Below are positions 18,897 through 28,068 of a stretch of 64,000 nt of DNA, in pieces. Source of the DNA: Dysgonamonadaceae bacterium (GTDB lineage Bacteria > Bacteroidota > Bacteroidia > Bacteroidales > Azobacteroidaceae); assembly GCA_031260045.1 (NCBI GenBank), contig JAIRKO010000011.1, positions 1 to 64,000 on the forward strand, written 5' to 3'. The notes beneath the pieces are model-generated. The model did not search any database, was not told where the DNA came from, and worked only from the letters and a program-made list of their open reading frames with translations. Every line of letters starts with the position of its first letter. The first letter of the stretch is position 1. The translations under genes and the position numbers were made by a program.

Positions 18897-20378
18897 ATGG
18901 AAAATCAACTGTCGATTTATAACACGCTGAGCCGGAAAAAAGAGTTGTTCAAGCCTTTGCATGCACCGGGAGCAGGTCTTTATGTCTGCGGTCCGACGGT
19001 TTACGGCGATCCGCATCTGGGACATGCCCGTCCCGCCATTACCTTTGACATCCTTTTTCGCTATTTAACTTATCTGGGATATAAAGTGCGCTATGTGAGA
19101 AATATAACTGATGTGGGGCATTTGGTTAACGATGCTGATTCGGGGGAAGACAAAATTGCCCGGAAAGCCCGTCTGGAAGACCTTGAACCGATGGAAGTGG
19201 TGCAATATTATTTGAATCGCTATCACAAGGCGATGGATGCTCTGAATGTGCTTCCGCCGAGCATTGAGCCGCACGCCAGCGGTCATATCATCGAACAGAT
19301 ACAACTTGTAAAAGACATCTTAAACAAAGGATATGCCTACGAAAGCGATGGTTCGGTTTATTTCGACGTGGAGAAATACAACAAGGAACATCGCTACGGA
19401 ATACTGTCCGGGCGCAATATCGAAGATATGCTCAACACCACCCGCGAACTGGAAGGGCAGGAAGAGAAGCGAAATCCGATAGATTTCGCCCTGTGGAAAA
19501 AGGCGTCGCCCGAACACATTATGCGCTGGACTTCGCCTTGGAGCGACGGTTTTCCCGGCTGGCATCTGGAATGTACGGCGATGAGCAAGAAATATCTGGG
19601 CGAAGAATTTGATATTCACGGCGGAGGAATGGATTTGATTTTTCCCCACCATGAATGTGAAATTGCCCAAAGTGTGGCTGCGACCGGCAAACCGGCGGTC
19701 AAATACTGGATGCACAACAATATGATTACCGTTAACGGACAAAAAATGGGTAAATCGTTGGGCAATTTTATTAATTTGGAAGGCTTTTTCACCGGAAATC
19801 ATCCTTTGTTGACACAAGCTTATTCCCCGATGACCGTTCGCTTTTTTATCCTTCAAGCGCATTACCGGAGTACGGTCGATTTCAGCAACGAAGCGCTGCA
19901 AGCCTCCGAAAAAGGACTTGCCCGCCTGCTGGAAGCCCGCGCCAAACTGGATAACAAGGGTTTCACACCGAGCGAAACGTCCGCTACGGATGTTCAGGGG
20001 CTTTTCGACAAAGCCCGCGAAGCCATGAACGACGACCTGAATACGCCCATCGTCATTGCGCAATTGTTTGAAGCTGCGCGTATTGTCAATTCGGCTGCGG
20101 CGAGACAAATTGCGCTGTCCGAAGAAAATATCAACGACCTGAAACGCTTTTTCGATTTGTTCCTCTTTGAACTGTTGGGCGTTAAAAACGAGGCAAAAAA
20201 CGGAAACGCATCATACGATGCATTTGCCAAAGTTGTAGATATTTTACTGGAAATCAGGATGCAGGCAAAACAAAATAAAGACTGGGCTACATCCGACAAA
20301 ATAAGGAACGAATTAACCGCACTCGGCTTTGAAATCAAAGACGGCAAGGACGGTTTTGAATGGAAATTGAACATATAA
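18897..20378 (+). CDS. cysS: Cysteinyl-tRNA synthetase
   Basis: CysS charges tRNA-Cys. The 493-residue class I synthetase has the zinc/ATP region [19 protein letters not shown] with the HIGH-type HLGH, the zinc ligands in [11 protein letters not shown] and [11 protein letters not shown], and the KMSKS-type loop [12 protein letters not shown]. The start at 18897 follows the promoter, and the preceding in-frame TTG codons would precede the transcript. A decayed accessory gene starts 8 bases after its stop. Confidence 0.97.
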   Translation: MENQLSIYNTLSRKKELFKPLHAPGAGLYVCGPTVYGDPHLGHARPAITFDILFRYLTYLGYKVRYVRNITDVGHLVNDADSGEDKIARKARLEDLEPMEVVQYYLNRYHKAMDALNVLPPSIEPHASGHIIEQIQLVKDILNKGYAYESDGSVYFDVEKYNKEHRYGILSGRNIEDMLNTTRELEGQEEKRNPIDFALWKKASPEHIMRWTSPWSDGFPGWHLECTAMSKKYLGEEFDIHGGGMDLIFPHHECEIAQSVAATGKPAVKYWMHNNMITVNGQKMGKSLGNFINLEGFFTGNHPLLTQAYSPMTVRFFILQAHYRSTVDFSNEALQASEKGLARLLEARAKLDNKGFTPSETSATDVQGLFDKAREAMNDDLNTPIVIAQLFEAARIVNSAAARQIALSEENINDLKRFFDLFLFELLGVKNEAKNGNASYDAFAKVVDILLEIRMQAKQNKDWATSDKIRNELTALGFEIKDGKDGFEWKLNI

Positions 20379-20385
20379 AAATTAT

Positions 20386-20843
20386 ATGAGCAGACGTCGT
20401 TTTTTTAATAACACAGGACCCTGTAATCCGGAATATCATTACATACTTCCTCCCGAAGACCGCCTTGTCGGGTCGCAACTGCACCGTTATATAAAGACCA
20501 GTTATACTGGGTGCTTCATGCGCCGCTTATACCGAAGCCTTTCCGCATCTTTTACTGATGTCGTTTCTACAGCGGGTAACCAATGGCGGCGGACATATCA
20601 ACAGGGAATACGCCGCCGGTCGCGGACGGATGGATTTAATGGTGGAATATGCCGGGAAATGCCACATCATCGAAATGAAAATCATTCATTAATTATGATA
20701 CTCCGGACGTTGTCAGGGAAGAAGGATTGGAGCAGATTCAGGGATACCGCGACCGGATAGACGCTTCGGCGCCCGCTTATTTGGTGATTTTCGATCGCCG
20801 TCCGAAAGCAAAGGAACTGTCGTGGGACGAAAAAATCTCTTGA
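20386..20843 (+). pseudogene. Decayed AAA-ATPase-like / PD-(D/E)XK nuclease gene
   Basis: Fragments of one protein family are readable in successive frames. The N-terminal part reads FNNTGPCNPEYHYILPPEDR and LVGSQLHRYIK. After a one-base loss near 20497 it continues KDQLYWVLHAP in another frame. The Walker A region (usually RQTGKT after HAP) and several hundred residues are missing. Then LMSFLQRVTNGGGHINREYA and GRGRMDLMVEYAGKCHIIEM show the nuclease core (D, E and K of the PD-(D/E)XK motif). After another shift, EGLEQIQGYRDRIDASAP, AYLVIFDRRPKAKELSWDEK and a stop close the gene. These match both ends of the AAA-ATPase-like/DUF1703-type proteins common in Bacteroidales genomes. The gene is clearly non-functional. 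Confidence 0.85.
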
Positions 20844-20883
20844 ACGGTCGATAAGGCAAGTAAGGTGACGGTATTGGGGTGCT

Positions 20884-20972
20884 GATTATTTTTCTGAATT
20901 GCTTCGCCGCTTCGCTATGCCTGCAATGACGGGTAATAACCGCTTATTAATCATTAACCATTAATCATTATT
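20884..20972. repeat. Half REP element plus ATTAATCA heptamers at the ftsQ 3' end
   Basis: Gaattgcttcgccgcttcgc followed by gcaatgacggg is a shortened copy of the REP family. It is followed by attaatcattaaccattaat, 7-bp units that extend into the last codons and stop of ftsQ. This fills the convergent gap between the decayed ATPase gene and ftsQ. Confidence 0.65.
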
Positions 20973-21707
20973 AACCAGCGTACAAACAACCTGATTTTTA
21001 TATTTCAGGTTGATAGTCGAATACCTATTCCACCCAATTTTGTTCAATCCCTTTTCGTAAAATGTATGCAGTTTATCCAACTTTTCCTTGTGATTATCTA
21101 TTTTTCCCAGAATAATCCGATGATCCCCGACAACCGGTGTCAACACAACCTCCCGGCGACGGGTTACATAAATTTGCGCAATTTGGGAAGCCCAAAATTT
21201 ATCCTTTTGCAGATACAGGGCGAAATCATAAAGCGCACTGGCGGCGTATTCGCGGTCGATGTGTCCGCTGGCAACCGGCACGTAAAACGCAAAGTTGTCG
21301 GGAACAGGCATCGCGTTCCGATCGCTGTCGACGTAATAACTCCCGCTCTGCGAAAATATCCGCAACACCGGCACGCGCTGGTAAATCTTTACTTTGATGT
21401 ATCCGCCGACGGTTTTGAAACATTCCGCATGTTTAATCAGCTTGTCGCGTTTGAGCGTTTTCTCAATTTCGGCAACACTAACGTCGTTTATGCGTTTCCC
21501 TACCGGAAAGACTTTCGCCGCTTTCAGCCGCTCAAGAATATCGGTCGCCGTAAAATAGTTTTTTCCGGGTATCTTTTCGATTACCACCTCCACGCGCCGA
21601 CAAAGCACGTTGTCGGGCGAGCGGAAAAAGTGCAGATAAACCATTGCCAGCGCGATGTATGCGATAAATAGCGATGCCAAAACGACGCGGCATATATTCC
21701 TAAGCAT
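20961..21707 (-). CDS. ftsQ: Cell division protein FtsQ
   Basis: FtsQ is a single-pass divisome protein that links early and late division proteins through its periplasmic POTRA and beta domains. The 248-residue product has one N-terminal membrane helix (VVLASLFIAYIALAMVYLHF), a POTRA-like region (VEVVIEKIPGKNYFTATDIL, then IEKTLKRDKLIKHAECFK) and the C-terminal part with IYVTRRREVVLTPVVGDHRI. It overlaps murC by 8 bases. The final residues NND and the stop are written by a 7-bp intergenic repeat. As the last gene of this dcw cluster it is not followed by ftsA and ftsZ. Confidence 0.85.
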   Translation of the reverse strand: MLRNICRVVLASLFIAYIALAMVYLHFFRSPDNVLCRRVEVVIEKIPGKNYFTATDILERLKAAKVFPVGKRINDVSVAEIEKTLKRDKLIKHAECFKTVGGYIKVKIYQRVPVLRIFSQSGSYYVDSDRNAMPVPDNFAFYVPVASGHIDREYAASALYDFALYLQKDKFWASQIAQIYVTRRREVVLTPVVGDHRIILGKIDNHKEKLDKLHTFYEKGLNKIGWNRYSTINLKYKNQVVCTLVNND

Positions 21708-23076
21708 TGCATATATTTTTTATGGGTTCAACCAACAGTTCGATATCGCCCGCACCGGCAACCAAAATGGTTTCAAAGGCGTTTGTTTTCATGTATTCCA
21801 AGAGTTCCGTTTTGCTCAAAAGACGTTTTTCGGGACATGTTATCCGGTCGAGGATGATTTGGGACGAAATGCCCGGAATCGGCTCTTCCCGCGCGGGATA
21901 AATCGGAATCAGGATTACCTCGTCGGCTAACGAAAGCGAGCGGGCGAATTCGCTGTAAAAATCGCGAGTGCGGGAATAGAGATGCGGCTGGAAAATTACC
22001 GTCAGTTTCCTGTCGGGATAGAGCTGCCGGACGGACGTGATGCTCTCCCGCAATTCGTCGGGATGATGCGCATAATCGTCGATCAACGCCAAATCGTCAC
22101 GCTTGATGTGGAAGTCAAACCGTCGCGCAGCGCCACGAAACGACGCCAAGCCGGAGCGCAGTTCGTCGTCGGAAACGCCGTTCAGGTAAGCAATCGCGAG
22201 TGCCGCCGTCCCGTTGGCGATGTTGATTTGCACCGGCACGCCCAAGCGGATGTCTGCAATTGTCCTGTCGGGGGTTACGAAATCGAAGGTAATTTCGCCG
22301 TTGGCGGTGCGGATGTTTTGGGCGGAAAACGCCCCCTCACCCCCTCCGAAGGGGGGGCTTGAGGTGTACCGATACACCCGCACTCCCTTTTGCAGCTTCA
22401 ACTCAATCTCCACCCCCGCCTCCAAGAGCAAAACCCCATTTTCCCGAACAAGCGAAGCGAAATGGCTAAAACTCTCTTTATAAGCCGCCTCCGTCCCGTA
22501 AATATCCAGATGGTCGGGCGAAACGGACGTAATCACTGCCATGTAGGGGCTTAGCCGGTGGAAAGAGCGGTCGTATTCGTCGGCTTCCACCACCGTCAAG
22601 TCGCTTGTATCGGACAAAAGGAGGTTGCTGTTGTAGTTTTTCAGGATACCGCCGAGAAAGGCGTTGCAGTCCGTTTTCGACTGTTTCAGGATGTGCGCAA
22701 TCATGCTCGAAACGGTTGTTTTTCCGTGCGTCCCGGCGACGCATAAACCGCGAGTTGCGCGGGTGATTTCGCCCAACGCCTGCGCGCGTTTCATGAGTTC
22801 AAAGCCGTTTTCGCGGAAAAACGTCAGTTCGGCGTGGTCTTCGGGAACGGCGGGCGTCCAAATGACCGACGTTTGCGTTTTATCCTTGAAAGCGGGGGGG
22901 ATTAACTCCGTGCGGTCGTCGTAATGCACCGCCGCGCCCTCCTTGCAGAGTTGGCGCGTGAGTTCCGATTCGACGCGGTCGTATCCCGCCACGTTTTTGC
23001 CTTTGGCGATGAAATAGCGGGCAAGATTGCTCATGCCGATGCCGCCGATGCCGATGAAATAGATGTTGTTTTGCAT
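21700..23076 (-). CDS. murC: UDP-N-acetylmuramate--L-alanine ligase
   Basis: MurC adds L-Ala to UDP-MurNAc, the first amino acid of the peptidoglycan stem. From the ATG at 23076 the product is 458 residues with the Rossmann start IYFIGIGGIGMSNLARYF, the ATP loop VAGTHGKTTVSSMIAH, the acidic Mg site TVVEADEYDRSFHRLSP and the C-terminal DDYAHHPDELRESI. The frame also opens at 23190, but the added residues (MFDLSPVGWYG...) come from intergenic sequence and are not typical of MurC, so the internal ATG was chosen. Confidence 0.96.
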   Translation of the reverse strand: MQNNIYFIGIGGIGMSNLARYFIAKGKNVAGYDRVESELTRQLCKEGAAVHYDDRTELIPPAFKDKTQTSVIWTPAVPEDHAELTFFRENGFELMKRAQALGEITRATRGLCVAGTHGKTTVSSMIAHILKQSKTDCNAFLGGILKNYNSNLLLSDTSDLTVVEADEYDRSFHRLSPYMAVITSVSPDHLDIYGTEAAYKESFSHFASLVRENGVLLLEAGVEIELKLQKGVRVYRYTSSPPFGGGEGAFSAQNIRTANGEITFDFVTPDRTIADIRLGVPVQINIANGTAALAIAYLNGVSDDELRSGLASFRGAARRFDFHIKRDDLALIDDYAHHPDELRESITSVRQLYPDRKLTVIFQPHLYSRTRDFYSEFARSLSLADEVILIPIYPAREEPIPGISSQIILDRITCPEKRLLSKTELLEYMKTNAFETILVAGAGDIELLVEPIKNICNA

Positions 23077-23306
23077 TTTATTAATAATTAATGAAATACC
23101 GCCGCCGTTATTGCGGGCTTGACTCACAATCCCCAGCAAATCTGTCGACGGGTATAGCCCATACCAGCCGACGGGAGAAAGGTCAAACAATCGGCAAGGA
23201 ATGTTCGGAACGCACAGTGCGCGGGTTGACGGGGGCTTGTGTTCAATTTTAGTTGCCGCTAATGCACTATTGTTATTGAGTTTGTTTATCGCTCGCGCGT
23301 AATTCT

Positions 23307-23426
23307 CTGGATTGCTTCAGGCTTCGCTTTCGCAATGACGCAGTGGGATTGCAATACCGAACACGTCGTGGCGCGGTCAAACCCCGCACACGTCATTGTG
23401 AACCGCGAAGCGGTGAAGCAATCCAG
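23307..23426. repeat. REP-like element, full copy, in a 350-base non-coding gap
   Basis: The element begins CTGGATTGCTTCAGGCTTCG and ends GCGGTGAAGCAATCCAG, with two cgtcattgygaacc/acgtcgtggcgcgg blocks inside. It is the longest copy in the window. The remaining gap between murC and murG (23077-23306) has no gene, though parts look like debris (for example gggcttgactcacaatcccc). The dcw transcript would have to cross this structure, which suggests it may end or attenuate transcription between murG and murC. Confidence 0.75.
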
Positions 23427-23427
23427 A

Positions 23428-24534
23428 TTAATCATTACTCATTATTTTCTCAATTTCCTCCGCAATCCTATTTGCCGCATCCGGCAAAGCCAGTTTCCGG
23501 ATGTTGGCGCTCAACGTTTTCAAGCGCGCCGAATTGTGTACCGTTTCCAACGCCAACGGAATAAGTTTTTGCGCAGCATCGGCGTCGGAAACGAGCATCG
23601 CCGCGTCTTTATCGACCAAAGCCATCGCGTTTTTGGTTTGATGGTCTTCGGCAACATTGGGCGAAGGCGTCAGTATAACCGGTTTCCCGACCGCGCAAAA
23701 TTCGGAAATCGATCCTGCGCCCGCGCGGGAAACAATCAAATCGGCAACGGAATACGCAAAATCCATGCGGGAAATAAATTCCACCAACTTGATGGGGCGT
23801 TGCGGGTATTTTTCCAATTGTTTCAGGGAGTTATGGAAATACATTTTCCCCGATTGCCAAAGGAATTGCACGTTGCCGTCGCCAAACGCGGGCAATGCGC
23901 CCATCATACATTCGTTCAACGTCCGTGCGCCCAAGCTTCCGCCGAGTATGAGGATAGTTTTCATGTCGGGGTCGAGACCGAAGAATGTGCAGGCTTTTTG
24001 CCGTTTGTCTTCCAAATTGACCAAATCCTTGCGGATGGGGTTGCCGGTCAAAACGATTTTTCCGGCGGGGAAGAACTTTTCCATGCCTTCGTAGGCTACG
24101 CATATCTTTGCCGCCTGTTTCGCCAGCAGTTTGTTGGTTACTCCGGCGTATGAATTCTGCTCCTGAATGATGGTCGGAATGCCCATCCGGTTGGCGGCTT
24201 TCAGCGTAGGACCGCTCGCGTATCCACCCACTCCGACAACGATATTGGGACGGAATTTCTTCAGCGTTTCCCGCGCAAGATACAAACTTTTTAGCAATTT
24301 GAAAACAACGCTGATGTTTTTTAGCAGATTTTTGCGGTCGAAGCCCGCAACCGGCAGCCCCACGATGGGATAACCGGCGGCAGGTACTCGTTCCATTTCC
24401 ATGCGGTTTTCAGCGCCAACGAACAGTATTTCGGCGTTCGGATGGCGGTCTTTCAGTGCGCCGGCGATGGACAGGGCGGGAAAAATGTGTCCGCCTGTGC
24501 CGCCACCGCTGATGATGGCTTTTAGTTGTTTCAT
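23428..24534 (-). CDS. murG: UDP-GlcNAc:lipid I N-acetylglucosaminyltransferase MurG
   Basis: MurG converts lipid I to lipid II at the inner face of the membrane. The 368-residue GT-B enzyme has the N-terminal glycine loop ISGGGTGGHIFPALSIA, the second loop VVGVGGYASGP, the EQNSYAGVTNK membrane-facing segment and the UDP-GlcNAc site LILGGSLGARTLNE with SRAGAGSISEF. Its ATG overlaps the TGA of the 77-residue ORF upstream as ATGA. The last residues SND and stop are written by the AATGATTAAT repeat. Confidence 0.97.
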   Translation of the reverse strand: MKQLKAIISGGGTGGHIFPALSIAGALKDRHPNAEILFVGAENRMEMERVPAAGYPIVGLPVAGFDRKNLLKNISVVFKLLKSLYLARETLKKFRPNIVVGVGGYASGPTLKAANRMGIPTIIQEQNSYAGVTNKLLAKQAAKICVAYEGMEKFFPAGKIVLTGNPIRKDLVNLEDKRQKACTFFGLDPDMKTILILGGSLGARTLNECMMGALPAFGDGNVQFLWQSGKMYFHNSLKQLEKYPQRPIKLVEFISRMDFAYSVADLIVSRAGAGSISEFCAVGKPVILTPSPNVAEDHQTKNAMALVDKDAAMLVSDADAAQKLIPLALETVHNSARLKTLSANIRKLALPDAANRIAEEIEKIMSND

Positions 24535-24764
24535 ATTATTGTTATATTTTTTCCATCGGTGAAAGCGGTTGGATTCTGTTCGTCAACATTGCTGCACATC
24601 AGAATCTTGCGTCTATTTTTGTTGTCTGTAGGTATGGCAACATCTCTACTTTTCGGAATACTGCTCTTTTGTTGTTTTATTTTATTTTTTTTTATCTTCA
24701 TATCTTCCAAATAGTTACGAAACTGTACTTGTCGCAACAGGGATTTTTTAATTACTTTGTTCAT
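24531..24764 (-). CDS. Small ORF of unknown function, coupled to murG
   Basis: A 77-residue frame starting MNKVIKKSLLRQVQFRNYL ends in ATGA shared with the murG start, the arrangement expected for translational coupling. It is very basic in its first half (KIKKNKIKQQK) and has no membrane segment or known motif. It lies between murG and the patatin-like pseudogene, in DNA that does not belong to the usual dcw order. It could be a real small protein brought in with that insertion, or a chance frame that happens to keep coupling to murG. Confidence 0.4.
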   Translation of the reverse strand: MNKVIKKSLLRQVQFRNYLEDMKIKKNKIKQQKSSIPKSRDVAIPTDNKNRRKILMCSNVDEQNPTAFTDGKNITII

Positions 24765-24782
24765 ACTATTATAATTTATCCA

Positions 24783-25284
24783 TCGTCTTTTGCTTGCGTA
24801 TCGAAGATATGAAGTTCCAAATTATCGTCTCTCCAAGTTGAAATCTGTTTCGCGGCTTCTATCAGGAGTTTTTGCCCCAGCGTTTTGCCTTGTCCGACTG
24901 TGTGATAGCGGCGGCTTCCGCCGTTTTCACAAAACTTGCGGCGATTAATAAACGATGTAAAGACGGATTTCCCAAATATTGCTCCACCAGCAGACGCATC
25001 ACGCCGAGCGAATGCAAAACGGCATTGCTTTGATATTCCCTTCCGTTTTACTTATTGCAAAGCCGTCAAGCCACAACGAAAGCCCCAAAGATTTTATTTT
25101 CTCAACGGAGGCATACGTAGCGATCAGAGCAGACGGCATAAGTGTCGGCAAACATCGACCTATCCTCAAACGCGGTAAGAACCCCGTGGGCAAATACCGT
25201 TTTATAACCACCAGACATACAGGATATAGCCGTGTTTTTTAGATTAGTTGTTTTCTCATTATTTGCATTTATTTTGTCTAACAT
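24783..25284 (-). pseudogene. Frameshifted patatin-like gene remnant between ftsW and murG
   Basis: Four pieces in different frames join into one protein-like sequence on the minus strand. They are ISCMSGGYKTVFAHGVLTAF with DRSMFADTYAVCS; then ALIATYASVEKIKSLGLSLW and LDGFAISKTEGN; then SNAVLHSLGVMRLLVEQYL with HRLLIAASFVKTAEAAAI; then LGQKLLIEAAKQISTWRDDN and LELHIFDTQAKDDG with a stop at 24783. The first piece (GGYK, then GVL-AFE) resembles the start of patatin-like acylhydrolases, but the G-x-S-x-G nucleophile motif is not intact. The family is therefore uncertain, while the broken state is clear. It is a co-directional insertion in the dcw cluster. Confidence 0.6.
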
Positions 25285-25354
25285 AGATAATTTTTCTCAT
25301 TTTTTCAAGCGAAGCCATTCACACAGTAGCAACTTCCGTTTCCTCCGGCATTTT

Positions 25355-26593
25355 CTATTCGCCGCCCACCCGCTGCTCTTCCAGTTCTTCGCTGATTTCT
25401 TCCTCCCGTCGTATCCCGCGTTCGTTTTCATATCGGCTAACGCTCAATATAATCCCGAAAAAAGCGCAGGAAACCAGCGTCGACGTCCCGCCCCGACTCA
25501 CTAACGGCAAGGGCTGCCCCGTAACCGGAATCAGGTTGACGGCTACCGCCATATTCGCTAATGCCTGCAAAACCAATGCCAAAGCGCAGCCCATCACCAA
25601 GAGTTTGGGAAACAGTTTATTGCATCGCCCGGCAATAATGCCCGTTCGAATAAACAAAAACACGTAAAGAAACACGACAAAGACGCCGCCCGCCAGCCCT
25701 AATTCCTCAATGATAATCGCAAAAATAAAGTCGGAATAAGCCTGCGGCAAAAAGTCCCTTTGCCGGCTGTTTCCCGGCAGTTTTCCGAAAATCCGCCCGT
25801 TGGCAACGGCAATGTTGGCTTGCGTTACCTGATAGTTGGCGTCGGTTACTTCATAAGCGTCGTTTTTTATGGCGTTTTGTTCCAATTCTTGTTGAACCGA
25901 CCACGTTTTCCGGTCGAAAATCATGGGCGCTCTTGCTTTCCACGTGAGCGGGCGCGACCAGTATTCCTGGAAAATTTTATCGGGTATGACATTGATGGTT
26001 GATGCGAAAAGTACGCCCGATAGAACGCATAGCGCAATGATTGCAAACAGTTTTGTAAACGGGACTTGCCCGATAAACATCATCGTCAGGACGATGATAA
26101 AAAGTAACAGCGCGGTCGAAAAATTGTCCAGCAGGATGATGCTGCAAGTGATGGCGGCTGCAATGAGAATTAAATGGTAATGAATGTTTTTCCTCGTATT
26201 TTTGTATTTGGAGAGGAAAAATGCGGTGGTTCCTATCAGGCAAAGTTTGGCAAGTTCCGAAGGTTGGAAAGATACGCCGCCTATTGACAACCAGCGGGTT
26301 GCATCGTTTGTTTCCGTACCGGTAAGTTTGACGGCTACCAGCAAAAACCAGACGAACGGCAACGCCAACGCCGCAACAGAAAAATACTTGGGCGGGCAAC
26401 TGTGAACCAGCAAAACAATAAACAGCCCGCCAAACAGAAACATGATGTGCCGCATTATCGGTCGCCAATAGTCCGTTTTGAAAGTCAGCGTGCTGGATGC
26501 GCTGTACACTTCGATGATTGAAATGGCGCACAAGAAGACGAATATCATCCAGATTATTTTGTCGCCGCGAAATATTTTGCTTAAAAAATCCAT
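25355..26593 (-). CDS. ftsW: Septal peptidoglycan polymerase FtsW (SEDS family)
   Basis: FtsW polymerises lipid II glycan strands at the septum together with FtsI. The 412-residue protein has about ten membrane helices, the SEDS motif RWLSIGGVSFQPSELAKLCL, FSTALLLFIIVLTMMFIGQ, and the C-terminal signature NLIPVTGQPLPLVSRGGTST. The large loop between helices contains the catalytic-side sequence GRIFGKLPGNSRQRDFLPQA ending SDFIFAIIIEELGL. It follows murD by 15 bases. Downstream, murG is separated by a decayed insertion. Confidence 0.96.
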   Translation of the reverse strand: MDFLSKIFRGDKIIWMIFVFLCAISIIEVYSASSTLTFKTDYWRPIMRHIMFLFGGLFIVLLVHSCPPKYFSVAALALPFVWFLLVAVKLTGTETNDATRWLSIGGVSFQPSELAKLCLIGTTAFFLSKYKNTRKNIHYHLILIAAAITCSIILLDNFSTALLLFIIVLTMMFIGQVPFTKLFAIIALCVLSGVLFASTINVIPDKIFQEYWSRPLTWKARAPMIFDRKTWSVQQELEQNAIKNDAYEVTDANYQVTQANIAVANGRIFGKLPGNSRQRDFLPQAYSDFIFAIIIEELGLAGGVFVVFLYVFLFIRTGIIAGRCNKLFPKLLVMGCALALVLQALANMAVAVNLIPVTGQPLPLVSRGGTSTLVSCAFFGIILSVSRYENERGIRREEEISEELEEQRVGGE

Positions 26594-26608
26594 TTAATTA
26601 ATCATTGT

Positions 26609-28030
26609 TCAAAGTTTTCTGACGCAAGACTTAAATTGTTTCCCCCTATCTTCATAGTTTTCAAACAAATCGAAGCTGGCGCAGCAGGGAGACAATAATA
26701 CTGTGTCGCCCAATTCTGCCATGTCATACGCTTTTGAGATAGCCTCTTGCATGGAATGCGCGTCGGTTGTGAGGCTCACTTTCCCGTCAAAAAAGTTGTG
26801 CAATTTGGAATTGTCCACGCCGAGAAAAATCAATGCGCGGCATTTTTCCTTTACCAGCGTTTCGATTTCCGAATAATCGTTGCCCTTGTCGGTTCCGCCG
26901 AGAATGAGGACGACAGGCGTTTTCATGCTTTGCAGGGCATACCAGGTCGAATTGACGTTCGTCGCCTTCGAGTCGTTGACGTATTTAACGCCCCGCACTT
27001 TGGCTACCGTTTCCAAACGGTGTTCAACGCCCTTGAAATCACTCAACGAACGACGGATATCCTCGTTCCTGATGCCTGACAGTTTAGCCGCAATGCCCGC
27101 CGCCATTGAGTTGAACAGGTTATGCGTTCCCGTTAATGCTACTAATTCTTCTTCCATGTTGAAATTTCCTTTTGAAGTGTTTATAACTATCTGTTTATTT
27201 TCTATATAAGCCTTTACGTCTTCGCTTTTTGTCAACGAAAAAGGATAAAGTGTGGGCGACTGTTCCGTCTCGTTTTGTCGTTTGTAATCTGCAATTCGCG
27301 GCTGCAAAACCGGATCGTCGTTCCAAAAGATAAAGGCGTCCGCCGCCGTCTGGTTGCGGATAATCCGCATTTTGGCGTCGACGTAATTCCGCATTTCGTA
27401 GTTGTAACGGTCGAGGTGATCGGGCGTTATGTTGAGCAAAACGGCAATATCCGCGCGAAAATCGTACATTCCGTCCAACTGAAAACTGCTCAGCTCGATG
27501 ACATAATAGTCGTAATCCTGTTCTGCCACCTGCCGCGCGAAACTTTCGCCCACGTTTCCGGCTAAACCGACATTCAGTCCGGCGTTTTTCAGGATGTGGT
27601 AAGTGAGCATGGTGGTGGTTGTTTTCCCGTTACTGCCCGTGATACAGATTGTTTTAGCATTCGTGTACCGTCCGGCAAATTCGATTTCGGAAATAACCGG
27701 CGTGTTTTGTGTCAGCAGTTTTACGACAATCGGGGCTTTGTCGGGGATACCGGGACTTTTGACGACTTCATCGGCATTCAGGATTTTTTCTTCCGTATGC
27801 CGCCCTTCTTCGTAAGGGATTTCGTATTTATCCAGCATTTCCCTGTATTTGTCCTTTATGGGCGACAAATCCGAAACGTATACGTCGAAACCTTTCTTTT
27901 TTGCCAGAATGGCTGCCCCAACGCCGCTTTCTCCTGCGCCGAGTATAGCCATCCGGCGAAGTGCCGACGGCATGAATTCCGCCAGATTGACGCCTTTGTT
28001 TTCTTTCTTTTCGATGTTTATTCTTATCAT
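26609..28030 (-). CDS. murD: UDP-N-acetylmuramoylalanine--D-glutamate ligase
   Basis: MurD adds D-Glu to UDP-MurNAc-L-Ala. The product has the Rossmann motif MAILGAGESGVGAAILAKKK, the ATP loop ICITGSNGKTTTTMLTYHI, ELSSFQLDGM, LLNITPDHLDRY, the hinge GVEHRLETVAKVRGVKYVND with SKATNVNSTWYAL, and LSPCCASFDLF. Family members usually begin close to the Rossmann strand; here 26 residues precede it when starting at 28030. Internal ATGs at 27973 and 27952 are possible true starts, so the N-terminus is uncertain. Confidence 0.96.
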   Translation of the reverse strand: MIRINIEKKENKGVNLAEFMPSALRRMAILGAGESGVGAAILAKKKGFDVYVSDLSPIKDKYREMLDKYEIPYEEGRHTEEKILNADEVVKSPGIPDKAPIVVKLLTQNTPVISEIEFAGRYTNAKTICITGSNGKTTTTMLTYHILKNAGLNVGLAGNVGESFARQVAEQDYDYYVIELSSFQLDGMYDFRADIAVLLNITPDHLDRYNYEMRNYVDAKMRIIRNQTAADAFIFWNDDPVLQPRIADYKRQNETEQSPTLYPFSLTKSEDVKAYIENKQIVINTSKGNFNMEEELVALTGTHNLFNSMAAGIAAKLSGIRNEDIRRSLSDFKGVEHRLETVAKVRGVKYVNDSKATNVNSTWYALQSMKTPVVLILGGTDKGNDYSEIETLVKEKCRALIFLGVDNSKLHNFFDGKVSLTTDAHSMQEAISKAYDMAELGDTVLLSPCCASFDLFENYEDRGKQFKSCVRKL

Positions 28031-28068
28031 GTTTTTATAAAAAGCGTATTTTTAACTAAAAATATGTT

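Noticed and set aside
23077..23306. Extended murC N-terminus from 23190
   Set aside because: The extra residues are not murC-like and come from repeat-rich intergenic DNA.
23335..24153. 272-residue plus-strand frame over the REP element and murG
   Set aside because: Begins in the repeat and is antisense to murG; no own features.
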